64,000 bases of DNA from JACKCR01 sp041390305 (GTDB lineage: Bacteria > Eisenbacteria > RBG-16-71-46 > CAIMUX01). Under the pieces are notes generated by a model, which did no database searches, was not told the DNA's origin, and saw only the letters and a list, made by a program, of their open reading frames with translations. Each line of letters begins with the position of its first letter. The stretch's first letter is position 1. Location: the NCBI GenBank assembly GCA_041390305.1, contig JAWKQE010000004.1, positions 62,001-126,000 on the forward strand, given 5' to 3'. The translations under genes were made by a program, and so were the position numbers. Positions 7,895 through 15,588 of the stretch are shown here, piece after piece.

Positions 7895-10282
7895 ATGAGA
7901 TCGCCTGCCCGCCTCCGTGCCGTTCCGCCCCCCGCATCCATTTCTGCCTCGAAGTCGTGTGTCCACGAGTACAGGCTACGGTCTTTCCTCTCGGGTGGGC
8001 ACCGACTGGGCGCACTCCGATCCATGGCCATCGCCTCCACCTTCCTCGCATGCTCGGCGATCGGAGCTGTCGCCGGACCGAACGCAGGAGGAGTCCTTCT
8101 CGTTCACACCGGGCCGTTCGACTTCTCCGTTGGCGAGACGCCTTCCGGTCGGTCGAACCTGGAACGATGCCTCGACGGGGACACGAACGCACCGTCGGCC
8201 TCTACCGTGGCGTTCTGGATCCACGCCGCCTTTCCCGCGGACGGCTCGCCTCGACTCGCGTCGGTGTCGTTCGGCATCGACTACCCGGCCAGCACGGTCG
8301 TCCTGGTCGACCATGGTGCCAGCGGAGACTCCTCGTTCGACGCACCGAACTGGCCGGCTCCGGGCACCGGGACCACGGTACACTTCGACGTGCCGCGGCA
8401 GGACATCCTACCCGAGGTCTATTGGTTCGCCGGCTACGACTACTACTCGCAGGATCCGAGCTTCGACCTCGTCCCGCATCCAGGCGGAGCGCCAGGGTTC
8501 GAGGACGACTCCATCCCACCGGCAGAGGACATGGTGACCGCATACGGCCGGCTCGGTTTTGGCTCGAATCCCGGCTTCCTTCCCTGCCCCGCCGGCCCTC
8601 CCGTTGGCGCCTGCTGTCTGTCCCACGGCGAATGCGTGATTCTCACCGAAGCCCAGTGTGGCGACGTGGCCGGCACGTTCCACGGCGACATCGACTGCTC
8701 GCCCACGCCGTGCCTCGGCGCATGCTGCTTCCCAGACGGCAGCTGCGCCGTCCAGTCGGTGGAGAGCTGCGGCTGGGACGGCGGCGCCTTCCTCGGCACG
8801 GACGAACCGTGCGACCCCAACCCGTGTCCACCGCCTCCTGTCGGCGCGTGTTGCTTCACGGATGGACGGTGCGAACCACTCGACGCGTTCGCGTGTGCGG
8901 ATGCAGCTGGGGACTACCTCGGGGACGGGTTCGTCTGCGACCCCGATCCGTGCCCGGATCCAGGAGCCTGCTGCCTCGTCAGCGGCGACTGCCTGGTGCG
9001 CATGGAGAGCGAGTGTCTCGGTGCGGACGGCGACTTTCTCGGCGAGGGAAGCAGCTGTTCCCCGAACCCTTGCGTCCAGCCCGATGGTGCTTGCTGCCAC
9101 GAGGAACTCTGCACGCTCGAAACGGAAGCGGACTGCACGACCGCCGGCGGTGCTTTCGCCGGCGACTTCTCGGAGTGCTATCCCGAGCTCTGTACGGATG
9201 CAGGCGCCTGTTGCTTCGGAGAAGCGTGCGAAGTCGAGCTGCTCGCGGCCTGCCTCGGTGGAGGCGGAATCTTTCTCGGTGACTCGGTTCCCTGCGAACC
9301 CGGTGCCTGCCTGGGTTGGGACTGCGACGCAGAGCTGCGTCCGCTCGCGGAACTGGGCGTCGCGGCCGTCCGCCCACGCACCGTCCCCCTGCTCCGACTC
9401 GACGACTCGAGCACTCCTTTGGGAAGCACGCCTCGGATCTCCGCGGAGTCCGGTGTCCCCTGTGGCCCCGTACTGATGAACTCCGACGAGACCTACGAGA
9501 GTGGGTACAGCTACCCGATCGTCGGCGGAGGCGGATTCGGCGAACCCTGCTTCGGCGCATTCGCAGAGTCGTTCACGAGCTCCGCACCGATCTGCGCCGT
9601 CGTCCTCGATCTCGCGCAGCTCGGCGGGCAGTCGGGCGACCTCATCGATGTCTACGTGTGGGAGAACGGCGACGGACATCCCGGCGCGGTCCGCAGCGTC
9701 GCCATCGGTGTGGACCCCGGACCCGTCGCGGTCTGGCCTTCAGTCAGTCGCCACGTCCTCTCGATCGATGCGGATCCGGGAGGAGAGACGTGCTGGGCCG
9801 GGTACTGGGGTGCTCCCGGCGTGATCTACGTCGCCGCGGACCTCGACGGTCCTGAGCCCGGTGGAACGCCGATGACTCTGGTGAAGCCGAACAGCGGCTA
9901 CTCCTTCAGCGGCTGGCAGAATGTCGACGCGCTCTTCGGTTCCGCGCATGCACTCGGGATCGGTGTCGCTCTCGTCTCGGATCCCAGCTCCGCACCGGAG
10001 CCAGGCTCTCACGCGGCAGGCCTGTCCGTTTCGGCACCCTGGCCGAACCCGGTCTCGGACCGGCTGACGGTCGCCCTCGCACTCCAGACCCGGGACACCG
10101 TGCGTGTGAGGATCCTCGACGTACTCGGCCGCACTGTCCTCGACGATGGCCCCCGCGAGTACCGCCCGGGAACCCACCCGCTCGCGTGGTCACTGCCGAC
10201 AACGATGGAAAACGGCACGTACTTCCTCCTCGTCGAGGGGACATCAGGTTCGGCGACGCAGCGAGTGACGCTTCTGCGCTGA
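7895..10282 (+). CDS. large secreted protein: GPN domain, six GACC repeats, FlgD-like C-terminus
   Basis: ATG 7895 follows AGGAG by six bases. A signal-like segment (SMAIASTFLACSAIGAVA, with an alternative start at ATG 8024) ends before GPNAGG. The first mature domain belongs to the same family as the proteins at 194, 12718 and 35148 (FPADGSPRLASVSFGIDYP, VYWFAGYDYY). Then come six tandem repeats of about 37-39 residues, each with six cysteines and the pattern GACC, one Cys about six residues later, a central Cys, GDxxxC and PxPC. A beta-rich region follows (about 9311-10000) with PSVSRHVLSIDADPGGE and GETCWAGYWG. The last 85 residues form an FlgD/Por-type module with NPVSDRLTVALALQ. Likely a cell-surface or secreted adhesin-like protein; no enzyme motif is visible. 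Confidence 0.8.
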   Translation: MRSPARLRAVPPPASISASKSCVHEYRLRSFLSGGHRLGALRSMAIASTFLACSAIGAVAGPNAGGVLLVHTGPFDFSVGETPSGRSNLERCLDGDTNAPSASTVAFWIHAAFPADGSPRLASVSFGIDYPASTVVLVDHGASGDSSFDAPNWPAPGTGTTVHFDVPRQDILPEVYWFAGYDYYSQDPSFDLVPHPGGAPGFEDDSIPPAEDMVTAYGRLGFGSNPGFLPCPAGPPVGACCLSHGECVILTEAQCGDVAGTFHGDIDCSPTPCLGACCFPDGSCAVQSVESCGWDGGAFLGTDEPCDPNPCPPPPVGACCFTDGRCEPLDAFACADAAGDYLGDGFVCDPDPCPDPGACCLVSGDCLVRMESECLGADGDFLGEGSSCSPNPCVQPDGACCHEELCTLETEADCTTAGGAFAGDFSECYPELCTDAGACCFGEACEVELLAACLGGGGIFLGDSVPCEPGACLGWDCDAELRPLAELGVAAVRPRTVPLLRLDDSSTPLGSTPRISAESGVPCGPVLMNSDETYESGYSYPIVGGGGFGEPCFGAFAESFTSSAPICAVVLDLAQLGGQSGDLIDVYVWENGDGHPGAVRSVAIGVDPGPVAVWPSVSRHVLSIDADPGGETCWAGYWGAPGVIYVAADLDGPEPGGTPMTLVKPNSGYSFSGWQNVDALFGSAHALGIGVALVSDPSSAPEPGSHAAGLSVSAPWPNPVSDRLTVALALQTRDTVRVRILDVLGRTVLDDGPREYRPGTHPLAWSLPTTMENGTYFLLVEGTSGSATQRVTLLR
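8606..9310 (+). repeat. six tandem GACC cysteine repeats (coding)
   Basis: Six in-frame units start with Gly-Ala-Cys-Cys and end in a Pro-x-x-Cys or Pro-x-Ala-Cys step. DNA identity between units is low while the cysteines are kept, so the repeats are old and under protein-level selection. One more copy occurs in the protein at 12718. Confidence 0.85.
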
Positions 10283-10337
10283 GGCACGTTCCTCGCCATC
10301 CGCGCTCATGCGCGGGCAGAAACACCGTCCCACCGGC

Positions 10338-10367
10338 CCAGTGCTCGGGTACTCCGAGCACTGGTGC
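10338..10367 (+). terminator. Rho-independent-like terminator
   Basis: CCAGTGCTCGG and CCGAGCACTGG make an 11-base perfect stem with a five-base loop, followed by TGCCTTTCC. It lies 55 bases after the preceding stop and about 80 before the next start. Confidence 0.7.
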
Positions 10368-10443
10368 CTTTCCAACCCGTTCCACCGACGTGCAGCCATC
10401 AGGCAGGACACCTGCGCGTCCAAGGATTCACAAAGGACCCGAC

Positions 10444-11481
10444 ATGCCCGCGACCCGGCTTCCCGATCCCAAAGAACCGCACCAAGGTCCGACGATCCGC
10501 AACGCTTGGGGATTCGGCCCATCCGTCTGCGCCGCTCTCTTGGGCGCCTCATTCCTCGTCGGACTCGGAACCTCGATGGCCGTCCCGAGCCGCGCCGGCG
10601 AAGGACCCGTAGGTGCGGACAAGGGCCAACCGATCGAAATGGGCCAGGTCGGTTGGGGACGCGACCTCGCCGAAGCAAAGGCGGCCGCGGCCACGACGGG
10701 GCGTCCGCTCTTCGTCATCTTCCAGGAGATCCCCGGCTGCTCCACGTGTCAGAACTTCGGCCGTGGACCGCTCTCCCATCCGCTGGTCGTCGAAGCGATC
10801 GAGACGGAGTTCGTTCCCGTGCTCGTCTACAACAACCGCGACGGCGAGGACGGCCGCATCCGCCAATCGTTCGGCGAGCCCGCCTGGAACAACCCGGTCG
10901 TCCGCTTCCTGAATGTGGACGGCGACGATCTCATCGCCCGCCGGGACGGAGTCTGGTCGACCGAAGGAGTCGTGAGTCGGATGGTCGGTGCACTCGAAGC
11001 TGCAAACCGTCCGGTTCCGGCGTATCTCCGCCTCGCCCAGGAGGAGGCGGCATCGACCTCGACAAAGGAGTTCACTCTCGCTGTCCACTGTTTCTGGGAG
11101 GGTGCCGCCGCCGTCGGCGGCATCGACGGAATCACGGGGGTCGAGGCGGCCTTCCTCGGTGGCCGTGAAGTGATCGACGTCACGTACGTGGCGGCCGAGC
11201 ACACCGCGCGACTGCTCGCGGAGGCGATTCGCCGCGCCCGCCCCAGTGCCGTCTACGTGCGTGAGCAGACGCAGCTCGAAGCCGCGGACGGGGCGGCCGA
11301 GCTGCTCTCTCAGCCCACGCGACGGGCACCGGATTCCGATCAGCTCTACTACCTGCGCCACAGTCCCTACGCAAAGCTCGAGCTCACGAAGCTGCAGCAG
11401 ATCCGGGTGAATGCAGCACTCGGAAGTGGCGGGAGCGCAGAGGCCTGGTTGTCGCCTCGGCAGAGGGCTCGGCTGCACTGA
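10444..11481 (+). CDS. exported thioredoxin-like/MsrA-like protein (VPGC type)
   Basis: ATG 10444 follows AAAGGA by six bases. A hydrophobic segment (VCAALLGASFLVGLG) lies about 25 residues in, so the protein is exported or anchored. The first half is thioredoxin-like, with RPLFVIFQEIPGCSTCQNF carrying a CxxC at the expected place. The second half resembles methionine sulfoxide reductase A: LAVHCFWEGAAAVGGIDGI, then FLGGREVIDVTYV. This arrangement matches what I recall of the VPGUxxT family of thioredoxin-like selenoproteins, here with Cys instead of selenocysteine and Ile for Val. In true MsrA the motif is GCFWG; here it is HCFWE, so reductase activity is uncertain. A stand-alone gene between terminator-bounded neighbours. 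Confidence 0.65.
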   Translation: MPATRLPDPKEPHQGPTIRNAWGFGPSVCAALLGASFLVGLGTSMAVPSRAGEGPVGADKGQPIEMGQVGWGRDLAEAKAAAATTGRPLFVIFQEIPGCSTCQNFGRGPLSHPLVVEAIETEFVPVLVYNNRDGEDGRIRQSFGEPAWNNPVVRFLNVDGDDLIARRDGVWSTEGVVSRMVGALEAANRPVPAYLRLAQEEAASTSTKEFTLAVHCFWEGAAAVGGIDGITGVEAAFLGGREVIDVTYVAAEHTARLLAEAIRRARPSAVYVREQTQLEAADGAAELLSQPTRRAPDSDQLYYLRHSPYAKLELTKLQQIRVNAALGSGGSAEAWLSPRQRARLH

Positions 11482-11633
11482 GCCGCGCGCCCCTCTCCTC
11501 GGGGTTTCCATCGACCGCGCCCGTCGCGTGCACGACCTCGATGCGTGCGTCCCGCTGTCGGCACTGGCTCGCGCGGACTCCGGACACCGGGGCGACCGGA
11601 GATCCAGGTGGCGCACTCCCCACCGCCATGCGC

Positions 11634-11639
11634 TACCCT
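11634..11639 (+). promoter_or_regulatory. candidate -10 element (TACCCT)
   Basis: GCGCTACCCT lies 52 bases before the FkbM-type gene and fits the GCTANNNT pattern seen elsewhere in the window. No clear -35. Confidence 0.25.
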
Positions 11640-11691
11640 TGCGCGGATCGATCGACAGGGATCGGCCCGACGACGCACGACAAGGAATCGC

Positions 11692-12630
11692 ATGACGAAC
11701 GCCTCCAAAGGGTCCCTCAAGAAGAAACTGCGGAACGTCGACTGGGTCTACCGCCTCTACGGTGACCTCGACCTCTTCCGCAAGCATGGATCGTTCCGTC
11801 CCACCAAGGCCAAGATCCTCGGATCGAGCAACGTGCTCTTCGCGGATCCGACCGAACCTCGCGGACGCGGACTGCTTCGGGATTCGTGTGCGGGACAGCC
11901 CGAAGTCAAGGCGATGTGGATGCGCATCCTCGAACGCGTCCGTCCGGACATCGTCCTCGACGTCGGCGTGAACTATGGTGAGTTTCTCTTCATGCCGACC
12001 TACGCCGCCGGCACCCGAATCTACGGTGTCGAGGCCGCACCGGCTTTGGAGCCGTTCCTTCGCAGATCGCGCGCGCACCATCCGAACCGGGACCAGATCG
12101 AGCTCGTGTTCGCCGCCGCGGGACCTGAACACGGCGGCACCTTGGTCTTCCATGTCGACCCCGCGTCGAGCGGCAAGTCGTCCGTCGTCGTCGAGAGCGA
12201 GGGTGGGAGTTCGATCGACGTCGAGGTGCCGTGCATATCGATCGACGGACTCCTCGCACCGAAGCTCGATGCTCGGAAGGTGGAGGCCGCACACTCGGCG
12301 ACCGCCGACGCGACTCGTCCGACTCTCGCGTTCAAGATCGATGTCGAGTCGTATGAGGAGGAAGTGCTCTCTGGAATGTCGGAGACACTGAACGCGTGCG
12401 ACGCCGTCGGATTGATCGAGTTCGATCCGCCCCGGCTTCTCTCACTCGACCGCTCACCGGACCGGTTCCTCGGTGCGCTCGCCGAGCGCTTCTCGATCTG
12501 GGCTGTACAACGTGGGAGCGAGTTGCGCCGGATCGAGAGGCGGAGCGACCTGCTCGACCCCGAAGACGTGGCCGACCTCGTCCTGGTCGGCACTCCCGAG
12601 TTGGAAAGGAGAGTCGGACTGATCAGCTGA
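11692..12630 (+). CDS. FkbM-family methyltransferase
   Basis: S-adenosylmethionine-dependent O-methyltransferase of the FkbM type, usually acting on sugars or polyketides. The start is ATG 11692, after AAGGA. SAM-binding motif I is DIVLDVGVNYGEFLF, followed by TRIYGVEAAPALEPFL (acidic residue after strand beta-2). The FkbM signature appears near ISIDGLL and FKIDVESYEEEVLSGM, the usual IDVEGxE motif read as IDVESYE. Length (312 residues) suits the family, and no signal or membrane segment is seen, so it is cytosolic. Its neighbours are not sugar genes, although the GT2/GT39-like pair lies 5 kb upstream. Confidence 0.85.
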   Translation: MTNASKGSLKKKLRNVDWVYRLYGDLDLFRKHGSFRPTKAKILGSSNVLFADPTEPRGRGLLRDSCAGQPEVKAMWMRILERVRPDIVLDVGVNYGEFLFMPTYAAGTRIYGVEAAPALEPFLRRSRAHHPNRDQIELVFAAAGPEHGGTLVFHVDPASSGKSSVVVESEGGSSIDVEVPCISIDGLLAPKLDARKVEAAHSATADATRPTLAFKIDVESYEEEVLSGMSETLNACDAVGLIEFDPPRLLSLDRSPDRFLGALAERFSIWAVQRGSELRRIERRSDLLDPEDVADLVLVGTPELERRVGLIS

Positions 12631-12717
12631 CAGAAGGGTTGATCCCGCCACCGGACGGTTGTTAGCGTCCCCTCAGGCCTCACGCTTCCGGGACCAGCCT
12701 CGCGTCTGGAGGCGCCC

Positions 12718-13569
12718 ATGCGTCGCACCGTTCTAGCAAGTGCCGTTCTCTCCTGTCTCGCCATCGTCTTCCTCGCACCTCTCGCCCATTCCGGACCGAA
12801 TCAAGATGGATACCTGATCCTGTACACCGACGACACCATCGTTTACACAGGCGATGACACCGACACGTACTGCCTGCCTCTCTCGTCCGAGTGCCAATAC
12901 GACCCAGAGTGCGATGACGACCACGACACCTGTGCATCGACGATCGCCGGACTGAACGTCACCTCCACGAGAGGGCCTGAAGCGGCGATGATCTGGGCCA
13001 TCGCCGCGTTCGAACCGCAGGCCTGCCCTCGGGTGCAAGGAGTCCAGTTCGGACTCGAGTGGGAGATTTCTGGTACGCAACCCACCTTCGTGCACTTCGG
13101 AGCATGCGGTGATCTCGAGCTACACACCGACGGTTGGCCTCAGGAGCCGTTCAGCGGAACTGCGGTCACCTGGACGGACACGGTCACCCGCACGAGCTTC
13201 CCGGTCTACTGGTTCGCCGCCTACTCGTACTACGGGCCGCTCGCGATCTCGGTCGGCGATTTTCCAACGGGTCCGTACGGAGCTTCCTTCGCCGACGATT
13301 CCCTGCCGTCGATCCTCGACCCCGTGCCTTCCGATCACCGTGGGTCCATCGGTCTCAACGGCGCCAGCGGTTGGAATCCGTACACCTTCGACGGGCCCTT
13401 CGGCGCCTGCTGTGCCACGGACGGCACCTGCACGGAGACGACCGAAGTCCAGTGCGCGGGCACTGGAGGCGAGTACCTCGGCGACTTTGTCTCCTGCGAT
13501 CCCAACCCGTGCAACGTGCCGGTCGTCGGGACGAGTTGGGGTGGGGTGAAGTCGATCTTCCGCGACTGA
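12718..13569 (+). CDS. small secreted protein, GPN-domain family with one GACC repeat
   Basis: ATG 12718 follows GGAGG. The signal peptide (LASAVLSCLAIVFLAPLAHS) is cut before GPNQDG. The domain is a clear paralog of the protein at 194: GYLILYTDDTIVYTGDD against GLLVFHTDDDIVYTTDD, then HFGACGDLE and VYWFAAYSYYGP. Between this domain and the end lies one GACC repeat (GACCATDGTC ... GDFVSCDPNPC), the same unit that is repeated six times in the protein at 7895. The C-terminal tail TSWGGVKSIFRD matches the tail of the 194 protein. Function unknown. Surface exposure is inferred from the signal peptide and disulfide-type cysteines. Confidence 0.8.
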   Translation: MRRTVLASAVLSCLAIVFLAPLAHSGPNQDGYLILYTDDTIVYTGDDTDTYCLPLSSECQYDPECDDDHDTCASTIAGLNVTSTRGPEAAMIWAIAAFEPQACPRVQGVQFGLEWEISGTQPTFVHFGACGDLELHTDGWPQEPFSGTAVTWTDTVTRTSFPVYWFAAYSYYGPLAISVGDFPTGPYGASFADDSLPSILDPVPSDHRGSIGLNGASGWNPYTFDGPFGACCATDGTCTETTEVQCAGTGGEYLGDFVSCDPNPCNVPVVGTSWGGVKSIFRD

Positions 13570-13576
13570 CGCGGAC

Positions 13577-14305
13577 CTACGGACCTATCCCTGGTTCGGA
13601 ACCGACACGCAGCCGCGTTGCGCGCCGACGGATCTCCCGTTCGAGGTCCCCTCGCTCCAGCCAGTGGGAGAACGGCCCGAGAGGGATGTATCGGTAGGCG
13701 TGGATGAGCGACAGCTCTTCCTCGTCGTAGTAGCCCGAACCGAAGGAGCCTCGACCGGACGACCCTGCGAGGCGACGCGCCCCACGCGACTCGCGGGGAG
13801 ACTCGAGTACGAGCCCCGGGCGTTTGGCCCGCCGGAGTTCGATGACGTTGTCCCAACTCGTCTCGAGCCGAAACCCGAGCTGGTGGAGTACCACTCCATC
13901 TTCGTCGAGGACGAGTCTTGGATAGCGCCACCCTGCGAGCCAAAAGATCGGAACGACGATCACGGACTCGAGCAGAGCGACCACAAGCCCCGCCTCCACG
14001 CTACCCGGGTCGTGCGAGGAAAGTCCCGCCACGATCATGATGCCCGGGGCAAACATGAGAATGAACCAGACTCCGACCAGGACGCGGCGAACGCGTGGAC
14101 CCGAGCGGTAGACGCGCGTAGCGGCGGATTGCGAATCGATCGGAGACACGGCCCTCTCATCCTTCGGGTGTACCTGGCGAAGGATCACCTTGACGGAAGG
14201 AGCGGCACGAGCGCAACTGTCGAGCCGGTCGAGCCGGGCAGGGGCCTCGGAGCCGCCCCGATGGAGGCAACATCCGAGGATTCTCGCCGCGTCGCTCTGG
14301 TCCAC
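13577..14305 (-). CDS. two-helix membrane protein with PH-like C-terminal half
   Basis: Not a family I can name. Two hydrophobic helices (VLVGVWFILMFAPGIMIVAG and LVVALLESVIVVPIFWLAG) are followed by RYPRLVLDEDGVVLHQLGF and TSWDNVIELRRAKRPGLVL, a pattern typical of bacterial PH-like or YcxB-type domains, in which a short beta-barrel follows paired helices. The last 40 residues are charged. The far 5' start is a GTG without a clear ribosome site; GTG 14188 is an alternative that drops 39 residues of poor coding quality. It converges on the secreted paralog with seven bases between the stops. Confidence 0.6.
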   Translation of the reverse strand: MDQSDAARILGCCLHRGGSEAPARLDRLDSCARAAPSVKVILRQVHPKDERAVSPIDSQSAATRVYRSGPRVRRVLVGVWFILMFAPGIMIVAGLSSHDPGSVEAGLVVALLESVIVVPIFWLAGWRYPRLVLDEDGVVLHQLGFRLETSWDNVIELRRAKRPGLVLESPRESRGARRLAGSSGRGSFGSGYYDEEELSLIHAYRYIPLGPFSHWLERGDLEREIRRRATRLRVGSEPGIGP

Positions 14306-14564
14306 GGACGCATCGGATCCGATCGCGGGATCGGCGTCGGGCGCGCAGAGCAGCTAGACCCGGCCGATCGCCGTCTCAGGAACGCGAGGTCCGCCGGGCC
14401 AAGCCAAACCTCAAACCCTTCTCCTATAGCCACTTACACGGCCCCACCCCTCTCCCCTGAGTCAGAACCCAGGCGTCTCGAAAAAACTGGATCCTTTCCG
14501 CAACTCCCTTGGGCCGGCCCCGGATAAGTCTCGCGTACGGGGCACTCCCGAGCCCCACAGGCCG

Positions 14565-15302
14565 ATGACCAACAGACACAGGATGGAAGCCATGCGGAAC
14601 CTCGAGAACGTCCAGACCACCTCCAACGCCACCATCGCCCAGGGCACCGAGAGCTGGAAGAGCACTCGGGAGTCCGCATCCTCTGCCGCCGACACGACTC
14701 TCCCTGGCGACGACGCCGCCACCGCCCACAGCACCTGGACGGCCGACGAGTTCTGGACCGAAGACCTCCTGACCGAAGAAGACACCTGCACCGAGGCAGA
14801 GATCCTGGAGGCGTTCCAGGGATTCCTCGAGGGTGACCTCACGCTCGCACAGCTCGAAGGCATGAGCGCCGAGGATCTCTATCAGGTCGCGGACATGGGC
14901 TATGACCTGATGACCGAAGGCAAGCTCGAAGACGCGAAGAAGATCTTCGAGGGCCTCTACGTCTACAACCCGTTCGACGCTTACTTCCACACCGCTCTCG
15001 GTTCGATCTACCAGCGTCAGGGTGATCTCGAAGCCGCGTACGAGCACTACCTCAGCGCCGTCGAGCTCTACGACGAGGACGTCCAGACCTGGACGAACCT
15101 CGGCGAAGTCGCACTCGAGCAGAGCACCAAGTACATGAAGGCCGGACGCACGGCCGAGGCCGAGGCGGCCTTCGTCAACGCGGCGGAAGCGCTCGGTCGG
15201 GCCATCGCCCTCGACCCGGAGGCAAAGGAAGACGCCGGTCGCCGGGCCCACGCCCTCGTTCACGTCACGGTCGGCGCGATGCAGAGCGCAATGGTCCACT
15301 GA
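14565..15302 (+). CDS. TPR protein resembling SycD/LcrH type III secretion chaperones
   Basis: After a 70-residue Ser/Thr/Asp-rich N-terminus with no signal peptide, the protein has the layout of the LcrH/SycD family: a helix with LEGMSAEDLYQVADMGYDLM, then TPRs with EGKLEDAKKIFEGLYVYNP, YFHTALGSIYQRQGDLEAAYEHYL and TNLGEVALEQSTKY. In type III systems such proteins hold translocator subunits in the cytosol. No translocator or other type III gene adjoins it, but an SctV gene lies 13 kb downstream. Starts at 14583 or 14592 are possible; AGGA eight bases before 14592 supports the last. A general TPR scaffold is the alternative. Confidence 0.6.
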   Translation: MTNRHRMEAMRNLENVQTTSNATIAQGTESWKSTRESASSAADTTLPGDDAATAHSTWTADEFWTEDLLTEEDTCTEAEILEAFQGFLEGDLTLAQLEGMSAEDLYQVADMGYDLMTEGKLEDAKKIFEGLYVYNPFDAYFHTALGSIYQRQGDLEAAYEHYLSAVELYDEDVQTWTNLGEVALEQSTKYMKAGRTAEAEAAFVNAAEALGRAIALDPEAKEDAGRRAHALVHVTVGAMQSAMVH

Positions 15303-15408
15303 TCGGCAGACACCGCCGATCCAGACTCGAACTCGGACGCAACGACACTCCGGCAGGACAGAAACGACGCCAACGAAGACGACGAACTCCAACACAGCCA
15401 GACACCAT

Positions 15409-15443
15409 GAGAAGCGGGGAGCCGACGGGGCGCCCCGCTTCTC
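15409..15443 (+). terminator. strong hairpin, probable terminator
   Basis: GAGAAGCGGGG and CCCCGCTTCTC pair perfectly (11 bases) around a 13-base loop, about 105 bases after the TPR gene. The T-tract is poor (CTCGGCGTC), so efficiency is uncertain. Confidence 0.5.
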
Positions 15444-15491
15444 GGCGTCACGGGGCGGCCGAGGAACTGGTGCCGCGCTCCGCCGTTGGGC

Positions 15492-15497
15492 TACCAT
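15492..15497 (+). promoter_or_regulatory. candidate -10 element (TACCAT)
   Basis: GGGCTACCAT lies 91 bases before the VWA gene. The same ten bases occur at 28010-28019 before the SctV gene. No clear -35. Confidence 0.35.
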
Positions 15498-15588
15498 CCC
15501 GTTCTACTTCCGGTCGATCCGGCCCTGTCGGCGACCGTTGCCGCCCCCGCAAATCGACACAACGCTGACTGAGAGGTACGAGTACGAC

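Noticed and set aside
8606..9310. CRISPR-like array
   Set aside because: The repeats are coding, diverged at DNA level, and lack uniform spacers.
14424..15497. A 357-codon antisense frame over the SycD-like gene
   Set aside because: The plus-strand TPR pattern is regular and the antisense product is Val/Gly/Arg-rich with no recognisable motif.
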